From Desulfobacula sp. (GTDB lineage: Bacteria > Desulfobacterota > Desulfobacteria > Desulfobacterales > Desulfobacteraceae), in the NCBI GenBank assembly GCA_018645325.1, contig JABGOU010000035.1, positions 1 through 42,669 of the forward strand: a stretch of DNA of 42,669 nt, given 5' to 3'. Shown one piece after another: positions 33,613-42,626 of the stretch. Position 1 is the first letter of the stretch; each line of letters begins with the position of its first letter. Under the pieces are notes generated by a model. The model did not search any database. It was given only the letters and a program-made list of their open reading frames with translations, and was not told where the DNA came from. Both the position numbers and the translations under genes were made by a program.

Positions 33613-34860
33613 ATGAGTCGTCAAAAAGTTAAGCTTAATGAATTAATTGACAAGGTAAAGATTGAATTAAAAACCGTCCACTATTCGGATTTAACTATCA
33701 AAGGGTTTATCACGGTTTGGAATCGCCTGACGAACTACATGGTCAGTATTGACCAAACTGTTTATACAGCTAAAATCGGAATGGATTTTCTTGAGGCCGA
33801 GTACGGAATAACTGTATATAGAAAACTCACTCAAAAAAACAAGCGTTGTGCCAGGGCAATTAATTTACTTTCAGATTACTTGTTACATGGAATTATTTTC
33901 CCCAGAACAAAACAGGCAATACGAACTTATCATCCATCGTTCCAATTATTGTTCCAAGGGTATATCGACAAAAAAAGAGCCGACGGTCTTTCGGAAAAAA
34001 CACTAAAATCATATGAAATATACCTCCGCAGATTTTCTGATTACCTGAACAGCCGTGGAATTAAAGATATACGTGATATGGATGAAGTTGTGATTTCAGG
34101 TTTCACACAAACTTTTGTACGGTATTCACCCTCCATAATTCATAACACGCTATGCTCCCTGCGTACTTTTTTCCATTATCTGTTTCAGAACGGATTTATA
34201 TCCAAGAATTTTGCCTATATTGTTCCGCATGACGGGTATAGACAGAGGACAAAAGTTCCTTCTGCATATTCAAAAGAAGAGGTAGAAAAACTTTTAAAAT
34301 CAATTGACAGGGGAAACCCAAAAGGGAAGCGGAATTATGCAATAATACTGATTGCTGCAAGATTGGGCTTGCGGGCACAAGACATATGCAATTTGTCCTT
34401 TGATAACCTCAAATGGGAAATCAATACCATTGAGCTATTTCAGGAGAAAACTAAAAAGCCGATTATTCTTCCAATGCTGGAAGCTGTCGGCCTGGCAATT
34501 ATCGATTGTCTTAAGTATGCAAGACCAGAATGTAAATCAACCAAAGCAATTTTCTTGCGTTTAATCCCTCCCATAGGAAAACTGGAAGCACCTACTCTGC
34601 ATAGCATTGTTACTCAGCACATGCGTATCGCAGGAATAAATATACAGGATGGTAAAAAACATGGACCACACGCACTCCGCCATAGCCTGGCAAGTGCTTT
34701 GCTGGAAGAAAACACTCCATTACCAATCATATCGGAGGTGTTGGGTCATACAAATACAGAATCAACATCCGTATACTTAAAGATTGACATAAAACAGCTA
34801 AGAACATGCTCTTTGGAACCCCTGACATTTGATTGGAACAGGGGTGAGGAGGTGTTCTGA
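33613..34860 (+). CDS. ritA: RIT tyrosine recombinase A
   Basis: 415 residues. The N-terminal SAM-like core-binding region contains DKKRADGLSEKTLKSYEIYLRRF-type sequence; the catalytic domain has Arg in ARLGLRAQDICNL, the HxxR box in HGPHALRHSLAS, and LGHTNTESTSVYLKID with the final His and nucleophilic Tyr. All catalytic residues appear present, so the protein is probably active. It is the longest of the three, as is usual for the first RIT gene. Its stop codon TGA overlaps the ATG that sits behind the GAGGAGGTG site for the second gene. No obvious ribosome site conflict; GGGGG precedes its own ATG. Confidence 0.85.
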   Translation: MSRQKVKLNELIDKVKIELKTVHYSDLTIKGFITVWNRLTNYMVSIDQTVYTAKIGMDFLEAEYGITVYRKLTQKNKRCARAINLLSDYLLHGIIFPRTKQAIRTYHPSFQLLFQGYIDKKRADGLSEKTLKSYEIYLRRFSDYLNSRGIKDIRDMDEVVISGFTQTFVRYSPSIIHNTLCSLRTFFHYLFQNGFISKNFAYIVPHDGYRQRTKVPSAYSKEEVEKLLKSIDRGNPKGKRNYAIILIAARLGLRAQDICNLSFDNLKWEINTIELFQEKTKKPIILPMLEAVGLAIIDCLKYARPECKSTKAIFLRLIPPIGKLEAPTLHSIVTQHMRIAGINIQDGKKHGPHALRHSLASALLEENTPLPIISEVLGHTNTESTSVYLKIDIKQLRTCSLEPLTFDWNRGEEVF

Positions 34861-35842
34861 TGGCAAAAAAAAAAAAGCATTTGTTGGTGAATTTAAAGAA
34901 ATGCTGGAGGACTTTATAAAGCAAAAAAGAAGCCTTGGATATAAATATATCGTTGAACGAGATAGGCTTCGCAGATTTTCCGAATACACTGTCCATTGCG
35001 GGTCTGAGCACAAATTTTTAAGCAAAGAACTGGTATCTGGATGGACTGCAAAAAGAAAAAATGAATCAGTAAAGACATGGTTGCACCGTTCCAGTGATTT
35101 ACGGCAATTTGCGTTATATTTGCAGAGCCAAGGGCACGAAGCATTTATACCCCCAAAAAACCATAAGGTCAGACGGATGGAATACATACCGTATATATTT
35201 GCCCATGAGGAAATTGACTGTTTTTTTCAAGCAGTCGATACCATCTCGCCGACCTCCAGATCTAATAGCCACGAAATCTATCCATTACTATTCCGCTTAC
35301 TTTATTGCTGTGGCTTTAGAATTTCTGAAATTTGCCATCTGAAAATCTCGGATGTTGATTTTGATATCGGTGTGCTGTTCATAAGAGGGTCAAAATTTAA
35401 CAGGGACAGACTTGTACCGGTGTCTATACCTCTTGCAAATATGGTTATCGAGTATCATGCTTTGTTCAACAAAAATATTCCATCGGAAAATTATTTTTTC
35501 AGGAACAAAAAAGGAAGCTCTCTGACACGCGACCTGGTTTACAAGGTGTACCGTCAATTGTTGTGGAAAGCTAGGATTTCCCATGGTGGCAAGGGTAAAG
35601 GACCAAGACTCCATGATTTTAGGCATGCCTTTTGTGTACATACATTGGCAAATCAGGTAAAAGGCGGCGTTGACCTGTATGTCACACTGCCCATTCTGTC
35701 AGTCTATGTGGGGCATAATTCGGTGGGAGCCACTCAACGTTATCTCAGATTAACTGCAGAAGCATATCCGTACCTGATTAAAAAAGTCTCTAGGACATGT
35801 GCGTATGTGATCCCAGAGGAGGTCCAAGATGAAACCAACTGA
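34860..35842 (+). CDS. ritB: RIT tyrosine recombinase B, start separated from body by an A12 tract
   Basis: The body, from KKAFVGEFKEMLEDF onward, is a complete tyrosine recombinase: Arg in CCGFRISEICHL, HxxR in LHDFRHAFCVHTL, and VGHNSVGATQRYLRLT. The best start is ATG 34860, overlapping the ritA stop and 6 bases after GAGGAGGTG. In that frame the codons run ATG GCA, then adenines, and stop after about 19 codons, because 12 consecutive A (34865-34876) leave it one base off. A slip of -1 on the A-run, or one extra A in the transcript, restores MAKKKKAFVGEF. Otherwise initiation must use GTG 34844 or TTG 34829 inside ritA, which have weak sites. The stop overlaps ritC by 14 bases. Confidence 0.8.
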
Positions 35843-36845
35843 TTTCGCATATTATTTGACAAATTTTCTTTCCAAATACCTTCCGGGGACCGCAGGTCTT
35901 AGTCCCAATACCATAATGTCTTACAGGGACACTTTTAGTCTCTTCCTTGATTTTTGTTCAAATTATAAAAAAATAAAACCTGAAAAATTTTCTTTGAATA
36001 ACCTGAACAGGAAACTGGTTGAAGATTATTTGGCGTGGCTTGAGATAACCCGGAATTGTATTGCATCCACAAGAAACGTGCGCCTGTCTGCATTTCATTC
36101 TTTTTGCCGATATCTGCAGATGGAGTTCCCGGATTATATCCACCCTGCACAGCAAATACTTTTGATCCCCATGAAGAGGACAAAGAAGACATCTGTTGAA
36201 TACATAACTCTTGATGCTATGAAGCTTCTATTGGGAACACCAGATAAATTGACAAAAAATGGGCGCAGGAATATGGTTCTTCTTAGTCTACTCTATGATT
36301 CAGGGGCCAGAGTGCAGGAACTGGTAGATTTAAAAGTTGGCGATATTAGAGTGGCATATCCCTCAACAGTAAGACTAACAGGAAAAGGCAACAAAAGCAG
36401 AATTGTTCCATTAATGAAACCAATGTCTGAGCTTTTAAGGCAGTATTTAAAAGAGAATAATTTAACGGAACCATATACTTTCGAGTATCCTTTGTTTTGT
36501 AATTATTCTAAAAATAAACTAACCCGGGCAGGGATTGCATACATTGTTAAAAAATATGCTGGTGAAGCAATTAAAAATTCCCCAGAATTGTTTCCAAACA
36601 AACTATCACCACATTTTCGCCACTCCAAATCGATTCATCTTCTACAGTCCGGTATAAATCTTATTTATATCCGTGACTTCCTTGGTCATGTAGACGTTAA
36701 GACAACTGAAATTTACGCCAGGATTGATGGAGAAATGAAAAGAAAAGCCCTGGAAAAAAGTAATAATAATGTAGTGGTACAAAAAATGCCGGAATGGCAA
36801 AGCAATACAGAACTGATGAATTGGCTGAAAAACATAGGTAAATAA
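35829..36845 (+). CDS. ritC: RIT tyrosine recombinase C
   Basis: 338 residues starting at ATG 35829 behind GAGGAGG and overlapping the end of ritB. Catalytic residues are visible: Arg in YDSGARVQELVDLKVGDI, SPHFRHSKSIHLLQSG for HxxR, and FLGHVDVKTTEIYARID with the final Tyr. The N-terminal part contains a SAM-like domain (SPNTIMSYRDTFSLFLDFC). Closest in style to XerD-like recombinases that follow the other two in RIT elements. It ends about 85 bases before the right terminal repeat. Likely functional. Confidence 0.85.
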   Translation: MKPTDFAYYLTNFLSKYLPGTAGLSPNTIMSYRDTFSLFLDFCSNYKKIKPEKFSLNNLNRKLVEDYLAWLEITRNCIASTRNVRLSAFHSFCRYLQMEFPDYIHPAQQILLIPMKRTKKTSVEYITLDAMKLLLGTPDKLTKNGRRNMVLLSLLYDSGARVQELVDLKVGDIRVAYPSTVRLTGKGNKSRIVPLMKPMSELLRQYLKENNLTEPYTFEYPLFCNYSKNKLTRAGIAYIVKKYAGEAIKNSPELFPNKLSPHFRHSKSIHLLQSGINLIYIRDFLGHVDVKTTEIYARIDGEMKRKALEKSNNNVVVQKMPEWQSNTELMNWLKNIGK

Positions 36846-36929
36846 TTAAAAATATAATGGAAAGCTAAGTTTAAGAAATTAATGGGGATAATGCAAGTGT
36901 GACAGTGCGACCGCTGTGAATGAAGACAC

Positions 36930-36962
36930 TGACTTAACATTATCCTCAGCTTTCCATAACCC
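36930..36962. repeat. Right terminal inverted repeat of the RIT element
   Basis: Reads ACTTAACATTATCCTC then AGCTTTCCATAACCC at its outer end. With the subterminal copy at 36855-36898 it can fold into a long hairpin, because GGATAATGCAAGT there also pairs with ACTTAACATTATCC. Confidence 0.9.
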
Positions 36963-37145
36963 TATCCTCCGAGTGAATGGATAGATGACACCAACAAAAA
37001 GATGATTTGTCAATAATTTATATAAAAACAATCACTTATACAAGGAGAAGGTTATGTTTTTGATCTTAAAAGGACGAAAAACTTGACTAAAAATAAGAAG
37101 TCTGAGACATAGGGTAAAATGAGCGTCGATCAGTTCCAAAAAAAC

Positions 37146-37215
37146 TGGACGGAATGCTCTGGAACAGGTGGACGGAATGCCCGGAACGGGTGGACGGATT
37201 CACCGGAATACGCAC
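37146..37215. repeat. Solitary IS21-family (IS408-type) end with three subterminal repeats
   Basis: TGGACGGAATGC, TGGACGGAATGCCCGGAAC and TGGACGGATTCACCGG repeat with a period of 22-23 bases (starts at 37146, 37169, 37191), and the last ends in GGAATACGCAC. On the minus strand this begins GTGCGTATTCCGGTGAA, the typical edge of IS21-family elements whose ends carry tandem transposase-binding sites. No istA or istB remains in the window, so this is an orphan end. Confidence 0.65.
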
Positions 37216-37216
37216 T

Positions 37217-37246
37217 TAGGCCTGGTGGTAAAAACTGCCAGGCCTA
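37217..37246. terminator. Perfect 9-bp hairpin next to the IS21-type end
   Basis: TAGGCCTGG (37217-37225) and CCAGGCCTA (37238-37246) form a stem with a 12-base loop. It lies directly outside the IS end. No long U-tract follows, so terminator function is uncertain. Confidence 0.4.
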
Positions 37247-37276
37247 CCTTTATACTGCATGGGTAAAACAGCATGA

Positions 37277-38002
37277 CATTCTCTTGGGATAAAAGCGCGA
37301 CAATCTACAATAAGCGCTTCCGAAAACCTCTTAAGACAAGATTTATCCGCCATAGAATCCATTAAAGCAACCATTGAAATCATTGATTTGGAAATGGGCA
37401 AAGTGCCTGAGTATTTGACGGTGGGTAAAACACCCCTTGAAAGGGTGCATAAATTACTGTCAAAACTGCACTCCACTAAGGTTAGCAAGAATAGAGGCTC
37501 CATTGTATCCCGAGAGGCAGAGGCATTGTTTAACAATTTTGTTAAACAGGTGAAGCCTACCTTTAACAATCTCCCGAAACCCTTGAAGTGGCAGTCTTTC
37601 CTGTTACATGATCTGATTTTATTAACCGGCATTCCCTCCAACGTTCAAAAAGCATCTGTAAAACACAGTTTAAATAAAGCGCAGACTAAAGCTTTTGCAA
37701 AACTCGAGCTGGTATCTGAGAAGGCTTTTCACGATGTTACCCTGAAAAATTCTATCCCGTTTAAAGATCGAAATAATGAGCTTTTGGCAAAGCCTGCACT
37801 AAATGAATTCAGCGCAAGGGAAATCCAGGTATTTGCAGAAAATCTGGAAAAAGCAAACCAGAAAAAAGAACAAAAAAAAGATGAATCGCAACAGGAAATG
37901 AATACTGAAATCAAGATTGCCCTGATGACACGTCTTGGCATTCCTCTTGTTCGTATTGCCCAGAATATAACCAATCAAGATTTAAGTTCTTTTAGGACAT
38001 GA
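37277..38002 (+). pseudogene. Truncated unknown helical protein
   Basis: The frame is open from 37277, just after a TGA, to 38002, but has no start codon until TTG 37385/ATG 37388. The codons upstream of that (ASENLLRQDLSAIESIKATIEI) look protein-like, which suggests the real start was lost when the adjacent IS end arrived. The remaining product is Lys/Glu-rich and helical, with LPKPLKWQSFLLHDLILLTGIPS and a late charged coil (ENLEKANQKKEQKKDESQQE). It ends in ALMTRLGIPLVRIAQNIT, similar to the first half of a helix-turn-helix, and is cut off there, overlapping the 3' end of the convergent cyclase gene. I do not recognise the family; a transposon-associated protein is possible. Confidence 0.45.
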
Positions 38003-40629
38003 TAGACCGTAATCGTATCTTTTTTACCTTTTACCGAAGCTTTGCCAATTTTTTTAGTTTTAAAATGGTCTTTAACTTCCTTCCAAGTTGATTCGCTTAT
38101 TAATATATCGGTCGCCAGTTCTTTTGTTAGAGTCTCCAATCTTGAAGCGATATTGACACCATCTCCGATTACCGTATATTCCATTCGCCTTTCTGAACCG
38201 ATATTGCCTGATACAACTTCACCAGTACATATACCAATACCTATCCTAATGGGTATTTTACCTTTTAAGACCCTGTCTTTATTAAAACCCACAAGAGCTT
38301 CTCTCATTTGCAGTGCCGCTCTGACAGCTCTGATAGCATCGTCATCCTTTAAGAATGGAACCCCAAAAACCGACATAATTCCATCACCTATATATTTATC
38401 AAGAACACCCTTATTGACAAATATTATATCTACCATTAGGCTAAAATATTCATTCAAAAATTGCACAATCAATTCAGCGCTTAGCCTTTCAGACATCTCT
38501 GTATAACCTCTGATATCAGTAAAAACTATTGTAACTTTGCTACGGATTCCTCCCAAAGTCTGTCTTTTGGGATCATTGAGAATCTTCTCAACAATGTCTT
38601 TGGACATATAGCGAACAAGAGCTCCTTTCATTCTTTTTTCGTTTGTAATATCCTCAAATATAATGACCAGGCCTTTGTCTTCAGAAACGGAATCAATCAA
38701 AGGAACAATATTAATATTGATAAAATGACCTTCTTTTTCCTGTAATGTGATTCCAACATCATAGTCCATAAGTGAAGTGTCGGATGAATAGACTTTATTA
38801 ATGAGTTTTATTATATGTTTGTTTCCATTGCCAAGAATACTTCGAATATCTTTTTGGAACAGTTCTTTTTTAGTGAGTGCGAACATTGAAACTGCTGCTT
38901 GATTTGCGATCACAATCCTGTAATTATTATCAAGGGAAATTATAGTGTTTGTTATACTGTTTTGAACGCTGTTAAGATATTTTTTCATATTATTGGTGCG
39001 CTCAAACAATTGTGCGTTTTCAAGGGCAACAGCAATCTGGGATGAGATGGCAGATAAAAGATCTTCATCTTCTTTTTCAAAACATCCCTTTTTTTTATTC
39101 ATAACCTGGGCTACACCTATGATAACCTTGTCGCGGTTAATAACAGGAATGCACAATACTGTTTTAGTTTTAAAACCGGTTTTTTGATCAACAGAAACCG
39201 AAAAACGAGGATCTTTGTAAGCATCCTTAATATTTAGTATCTTGCCTGTTATAGCAGAATACCCTGCAAGTCCCTTGGTTATTGGAAAACGGATTTCCTT
39301 TATTTCAGATTGTTCTGCAACCTTTGACCAGAGCTCTTTAGATTCAGCATCCACCAAAAACAGAGAACTTCTTTGAGCATTAAGGCTCTTTGATATTTTT
39401 TTTACAATCATGTCACAAAGTGAATTAAGATCAAGTGTCTGAGCAACGGAATTGCTGATATCATAAATAATTGCAAGTTTTTCATGGTCTTCCATAACTT
39501 TCTGGTAAAGGCGAAAATTCTCAACGGATATTGCAGTTTGATATGCAAAAGCCTTAAAAAGGGTTTCATCAGAACTGCAAAAAATCCCACCTTTTTTATT
39601 TATCAACTGCAGGACACCAATTGTTTGTCCGTCCAGGTTTTTCAATGGCCCGCATAATATAGTCCTTGTTTTATATCCCAGATGCCTGTCCATGGAACTG
39701 TCAAATCTATTATCTTCGTAGGCATCAGTGATGTTTATAATTTCATTATTCCTGGCAACCCATCCTGCAATGCCTTTGTTTAAAGGTATTCTGATTTCTC
39801 TGCTCCCAAGTCCCATGGCAATTTTGGACCATAGCTCATTTGAAAAAGGGTCGAGAAAAAAAAGGGTTGCGCGTTCCGCATTCAATGCTTGGCTTGCTGT
39901 TGTAACTATCCGCTCTATCAAATTTTCAATTCCAAAACGAAGATTTGATATATCTGTCATGTCAAAAATATTTGATATGCTTTCTAAGGCTTTTTCTGTT
40001 TGGCGGGCCCTGATAACAACATCCTGTAAGTGGATATTTGTGCCCTTAAGTCTCAATGTTATCAGATTAAGAAAATTTCTGGTAAGGTTTGGAGAGGCCT
40101 CAATAAACTTTTCAAGATTATCATAACTGATCTTAAACAAATGACAGTCTGTTATTGTTTTTACTGATGCAAGCCTTCTTCCAGCGGAAAAATATCCCAT
40201 CTCACCGACACTATCACCAGGCTTGATAATCGAAAGGGGAATTTCTTCATTATAATCCCCTACTCTGTATACAAGCGCTTCTCCCGCGATCATTATATAA
40301 AAAAATTTTTCTTTTCCATCCTGGGAAATGAAGCGCTTGCCTTTTTTAAAACTAATTTCTTCAATCCCATTGCAAATAATTTCCAATTCAACAATAGTCA
40401 AAGAGGAAAATATATTACACAAACGTAACCTATCCATCGTCTGTTCTAAAACTACAGATTCACGCTCTTTTTCAGTAATAACCCCCTCATCAAAAAGTAT
40501 ATCGCCTATTCGTCTTGAATATTTTGTCCCTGAATCTTTCTTTTGTATTTCAAGATACTTGAGCATATCTTCCCGACTACATTTAAAATATTCACCAATT
40601 TTTTTAGAGTTATTTTCTGATGTATTCAT
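37975..40629 (-). CDS. Class III adenylate cyclase with cNMP-binding, two GAF and PAS domains
   Basis: 884 residues. Residues 36-65 resemble a MshEN/GspE-N motif ([19 protein letters not shown]). Residues about 72-195 are a cyclic-nucleotide-binding domain ([21 protein letters not shown]). GAF1 (about 228-375) and GAF2 (about 395-540) both carry the full NKx4Fx3DE motif: N344 K345 F350 D354 E355, and N511 K512 F517 D521 E522, seen in cyclic-nucleotide-binding GAF domains. A PAS domain (about 550-670) leads into the cyclase core: metal Asp705 and Asp749, Lys745 and Thr819 at the base-selecting positions (as in CyaB1-type adenylate cyclases), Asn826 and Arg830. All catalytic residues look intact, so it should make cAMP. 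Cytoplasmic; no membrane helix. Adenylate rather than guanylate specificity is inferred from Lys/Thr. Confidence 0.85.
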   Translation of the reverse strand: MNTSENNSKKIGEYFKCSREDMLKYLEIQKKDSGTKYSRRIGDILFDEGVITEKERESVVLEQTMDRLRLCNIFSSLTIVELEIICNGIEEISFKKGKRFISQDGKEKFFYIMIAGEALVYRVGDYNEEIPLSIIKPGDSVGEMGYFSAGRRLASVKTITDCHLFKISYDNLEKFIEASPNLTRNFLNLITLRLKGTNIHLQDVVIRARQTEKALESISNIFDMTDISNLRFGIENLIERIVTTASQALNAERATLFFLDPFSNELWSKIAMGLGSREIRIPLNKGIAGWVARNNEIINITDAYEDNRFDSSMDRHLGYKTRTILCGPLKNLDGQTIGVLQLINKKGGIFCSSDETLFKAFAYQTAISVENFRLYQKVMEDHEKLAIIYDISNSVAQTLDLNSLCDMIVKKISKSLNAQRSSLFLVDAESKELWSKVAEQSEIKEIRFPITKGLAGYSAITGKILNIKDAYKDPRFSVSVDQKTGFKTKTVLCIPVINRDKVIIGVAQVMNKKKGCFEKEDEDLLSAISSQIAVALENAQLFERTNNMKKYLNSVQNSITNTIISLDNNYRIVIANQAAVSMFALTKKELFQKDIRSILGNGNKHIIKLINKVYSSDTSLMDYDVGITLQEKEGHFININIVPLIDSVSEDKGLVIIFEDITNEKRMKGALVRYMSKDIVEKILNDPKRQTLGGIRSKVTIVFTDIRGYTEMSERLSAELIVQFLNEYFSLMVDIIFVNKGVLDKYIGDGIMSVFGVPFLKDDDAIRAVRAALQMREALVGFNKDRVLKGKIPIRIGIGICTGEVVSGNIGSERRMEYTVIGDGVNIASRLETLTKELATDILISESTWKEVKDHFKTKKIGKASVKGKKDTITVYHVLKELKS

Positions 40630-41015
40630 TTCAATAACCTGTCTGTATACTATTGATTAATAGATTAAAATCTTAAGTCGAGGAGTGTTAATCAGTATCT
40701 TTTCCATCCCAACTTCTCAATCGGATTAGCTTTGTCATTTATTATCAAGTTATTATGCCCACTATTAAACCTGAATTAATCTGTCAATAGTTAAAACCAC
40801 TTATGCTTGAAGAAAAAAACTATGTGAAATGACAGTTATCGGCAAAACCTTTTAATCATCACATACGGGAATTCAACACATCCTCCCTGGCAAAGTATAA
40901 ATGAGAACCCGCACCGGTCGGTAGCGGATTATGTTAAAAAGCAGATTAATCCTGACACAGTATAAAATTTCATGGTTGGAAATTATAATATCTTAAACCG
41001 GTATTAATCCTCTGT
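40630..41015. other. Intergenic region upstream of the cyclase gene
   Basis: No clear gene. A short plus-strand frame around 40836-40964 reads NLLIITYGNSTHPPWQSINENP and ends DYVKKQINPDTV before a stop. It has protein-like composition but no start codon or ribosome site, and I cannot identify it. It may be the 3' relic of a lost gene. Confidence 0.35.
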
Positions 41016-41606
41016 CTAATTTATTTGCCTCATTCCTTTCACATTTCTATAAAAAGATTTCATTCTTGAAATATCTTCTTCCATATTTGCTGTTGGATAA
41101 AAAGGGGTGGAAAAAGTGATATTTTTTTTAGCATAATCAAAAGAGACCATAGCAATAGGAATTTTCGCTAATTTAGCAATCCAGTAAAAGCCTGTTTTCC
41201 ATTGTCCTGTGTTTGAACGGGTTCCTTCGGGTGCAATTCCTAAAATAAATTGACTCTCTTTATTTATAATTTTAACAATATAATCTACTTGGTTGTAATG
41301 TTTACCTCTCTTCACAGGGTATCCGCCTAATTGATAAAAAATCCATCCCCATGGTGCCTGAAATAAAATTTCTTTACCCAAATATTTTACTTTCAATCCA
41401 ATGGCAAATTTAGCTACAATTCCAAGAATAAAATCAACGTTGGATGTGTGAGGCGCAACAATAATAATATATTTTTTCTCATTCGGAGGAGTGCCTGATA
41501 TTCTCCAGCCTATCATATTAAGTATACATTGAAAAATTTTTTGTCTCCACAATTTTCCACACCTCTCAATACTGTCTCTTATTATAATAGCCGTCCTGCA
41601 AGCCAT
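41016..41606 (-). CDS. PlsC-type acyltransferase
   Basis: 196 residues with the glycerolipid acyltransferase block I motif HTSNVD (His53, Asp58, HX4D), block II/III around GGYPVKRGKHYNQVDYI, and EGTRS (127-131). This is the PlsC/LpxL-like fold that transfers an acyl chain to a lysophospholipid or related hydroxyl at the inner membrane. It is shorter than E. coli PlsC (about 245 residues) and resembles small 1-acylglycerol-3-phosphate acyltransferase homologues. The ribosome site before its first ATG is weak, and an internal Met (MIGWRISGTPP, residue 31) could be the true start. It stands alone between two gene-poor stretches, so its pathway partner is unknown. Confidence 0.8.
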   Translation of the reverse strand: MACRTAIIIRDSIERCGKLWRQKIFQCILNMIGWRISGTPPNEKKYIIIVAPHTSNVDFILGIVAKFAIGLKVKYLGKEILFQAPWGWIFYQLGGYPVKRGKHYNQVDYIVKIINKESQFILGIAPEGTRSNTGQWKTGFYWIAKLAKIPIAMVSFDYAKKNITFSTPFYPTANMEEDISRMKSFYRNVKGMRQIN

Positions 41607-42227
41607 TCCACTCTATATACAATAAGTTCTTATATGTCACCTGGCTGAAATTATATATCTTTTTTTTATGATTAATTTTGTATCAAGAGAAATTACTATT
41701 GCAAAGCAAGACTGATTTTTATCTGGCACTGAATAAAAATTTAATTTCGAATATATAAAAACTAAAGAATACGTGTATATGCTAAAATCATTTTCCAACA
41801 AAATTTTGGTAATGTATCTTTTTGGTATCTTAAAAACTCCACAATAAGTTTACAGAAAATAGCCCGGGGTCTTTTGGGAACCTGAAAGGGCCAGATTTAA
41901 GAGGATAATCCACATTTTTTGGAATTCGAAAAACTCAAACCTGTAACCACGAAGTCAACACCTGAGACATATCAAGATTTGATCCCGTATCACCAGCTTC
42001 ATTTGGCATGTTGAAAATTTACAATACACAATTGCGATCCCCCCCCTTAGAAAGTTCATTTTAGTATCAATCTAAGGCCATCTCCTACACTGTTTTCTGC
42101 CGGTGGCGGTTGAAATCAAGTGGATTGATGCCTCCCGTGATCAAAGGGTGAATACTCCTTGATTTCTTTAAAGGCAAGACCTATTATTTTAAGCTTATTT
42201 TGAATGATATTTTTTCGGAGTAGACTG
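41607..42227. other. Gene-free AT-rich stretch
   Basis: About 620 bases with no open frame I can support on either strand. A run of eight C (about 42039-42046) and a 9-bp inverted pair GAAATCAAG/CTTGATTTC (42112-42120, 42158-42166) are the only structures noted. It looks like degraded sequence. Confidence 0.5.
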
Positions 42228-42626
42228 TCATATTTCAAGTTTAGATTTTGCAGTACTGGCAAAAGAAGTCAACGCCCTTAGATAAAGGGGTTCGCCCCAT
42301 AATGATAGACATTCAATACTTTTCGATCTAAATGTTGTGCTGTTTTTTGAGTTATCCAAAATAGAATTAAGCAGCCTTCGATAGTCATTTGTAATTTTAT
42401 AGAACTCGTTGAATGGCGATGCCCGTTTGATCAGCGATAGCCATAGCGAAATTGATGTCAGCGGCGGAAAAATTCCTAATGTCAGAAGAGAGCAACCGCA
42501 ATATACCAATGACATCTTCACGAAAAGAAATCGGTACGGCAAGAACACTTCGGATACCTTCGGCTTCAGCCTCTTTGTGATAAACGGTATGAATATCTTT
42601 TTGAGTGTTAATCACCGCAATAAAAT
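42228..42626 (-). pseudogene. Broken GAF-domain gene
   Basis: The minus-strand frame from GTG/ATT near 42615 reads INTQKDIHTVYHKEAEAEGIRS, then VLAVPISFREDVIGILRLLSSD, IRNFSAADINFAMAIADQTGIA and QRVL. This is the second half of a GAF domain. It then hits a stop, while the neighbouring frame carries on with EFYKITNDYRRLLNS, the usual coiled helix that follows a GAF. So at least one frameshift is present (about 42400). The front half of the domain and any start codon are absent before the window edge, with a stop upstream. It probably was a GAF/PAS-type signalling protein. Confidence 0.6.

Larger units (their letters stand above)
33452..36962 (+). mobile_element. RIT element (recombinase-in-trio) with terminal inverted repeats
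   Basis: Three tandem, overlapping tyrosine recombinase genes (33613-36845) lie between long inverted repeats. The left end reads GGGTTATGGAAAGCT from 33452 and continues AGGATAATG; the right end is its complement ending at 36962, with about 28 of the first 31 positions identical. Each end also has an inner inverted copy of the ATAATGGAAAG motif: left at 33545-33558 (minus orientation) and right at 36855-36869. Total length 3511 bp. Organisation and size match described RIT elements. No target duplication is seen, as expected for tyrosine recombinases. Confidence 0.9.
36963..37276. other. Mobile-element debris right of the RIT element
   Basis: No gene is visible. The stretch contains an IS21-type terminal repeat array (37146-37215) and a hairpin (37217-37246). 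A very short frame beginning at ATG 37053 stops after ten codons and is not a gene. Confidence 0.6.

Noticed and set aside
36963-37145. Small coding frame after GGAGAAGG at 37043-37052
   Set aside because: The frame from ATG 37053 ends after ten codons; it may be the remains of a leader of a lost IS gene, but nothing is supported.
42112-42166. 9-bp inverted repeat GAAATCAAG/CTTGATTTC
   Set aside because: 37-base loop, AT-rich context and no flanking gene or U-tract; likely chance.
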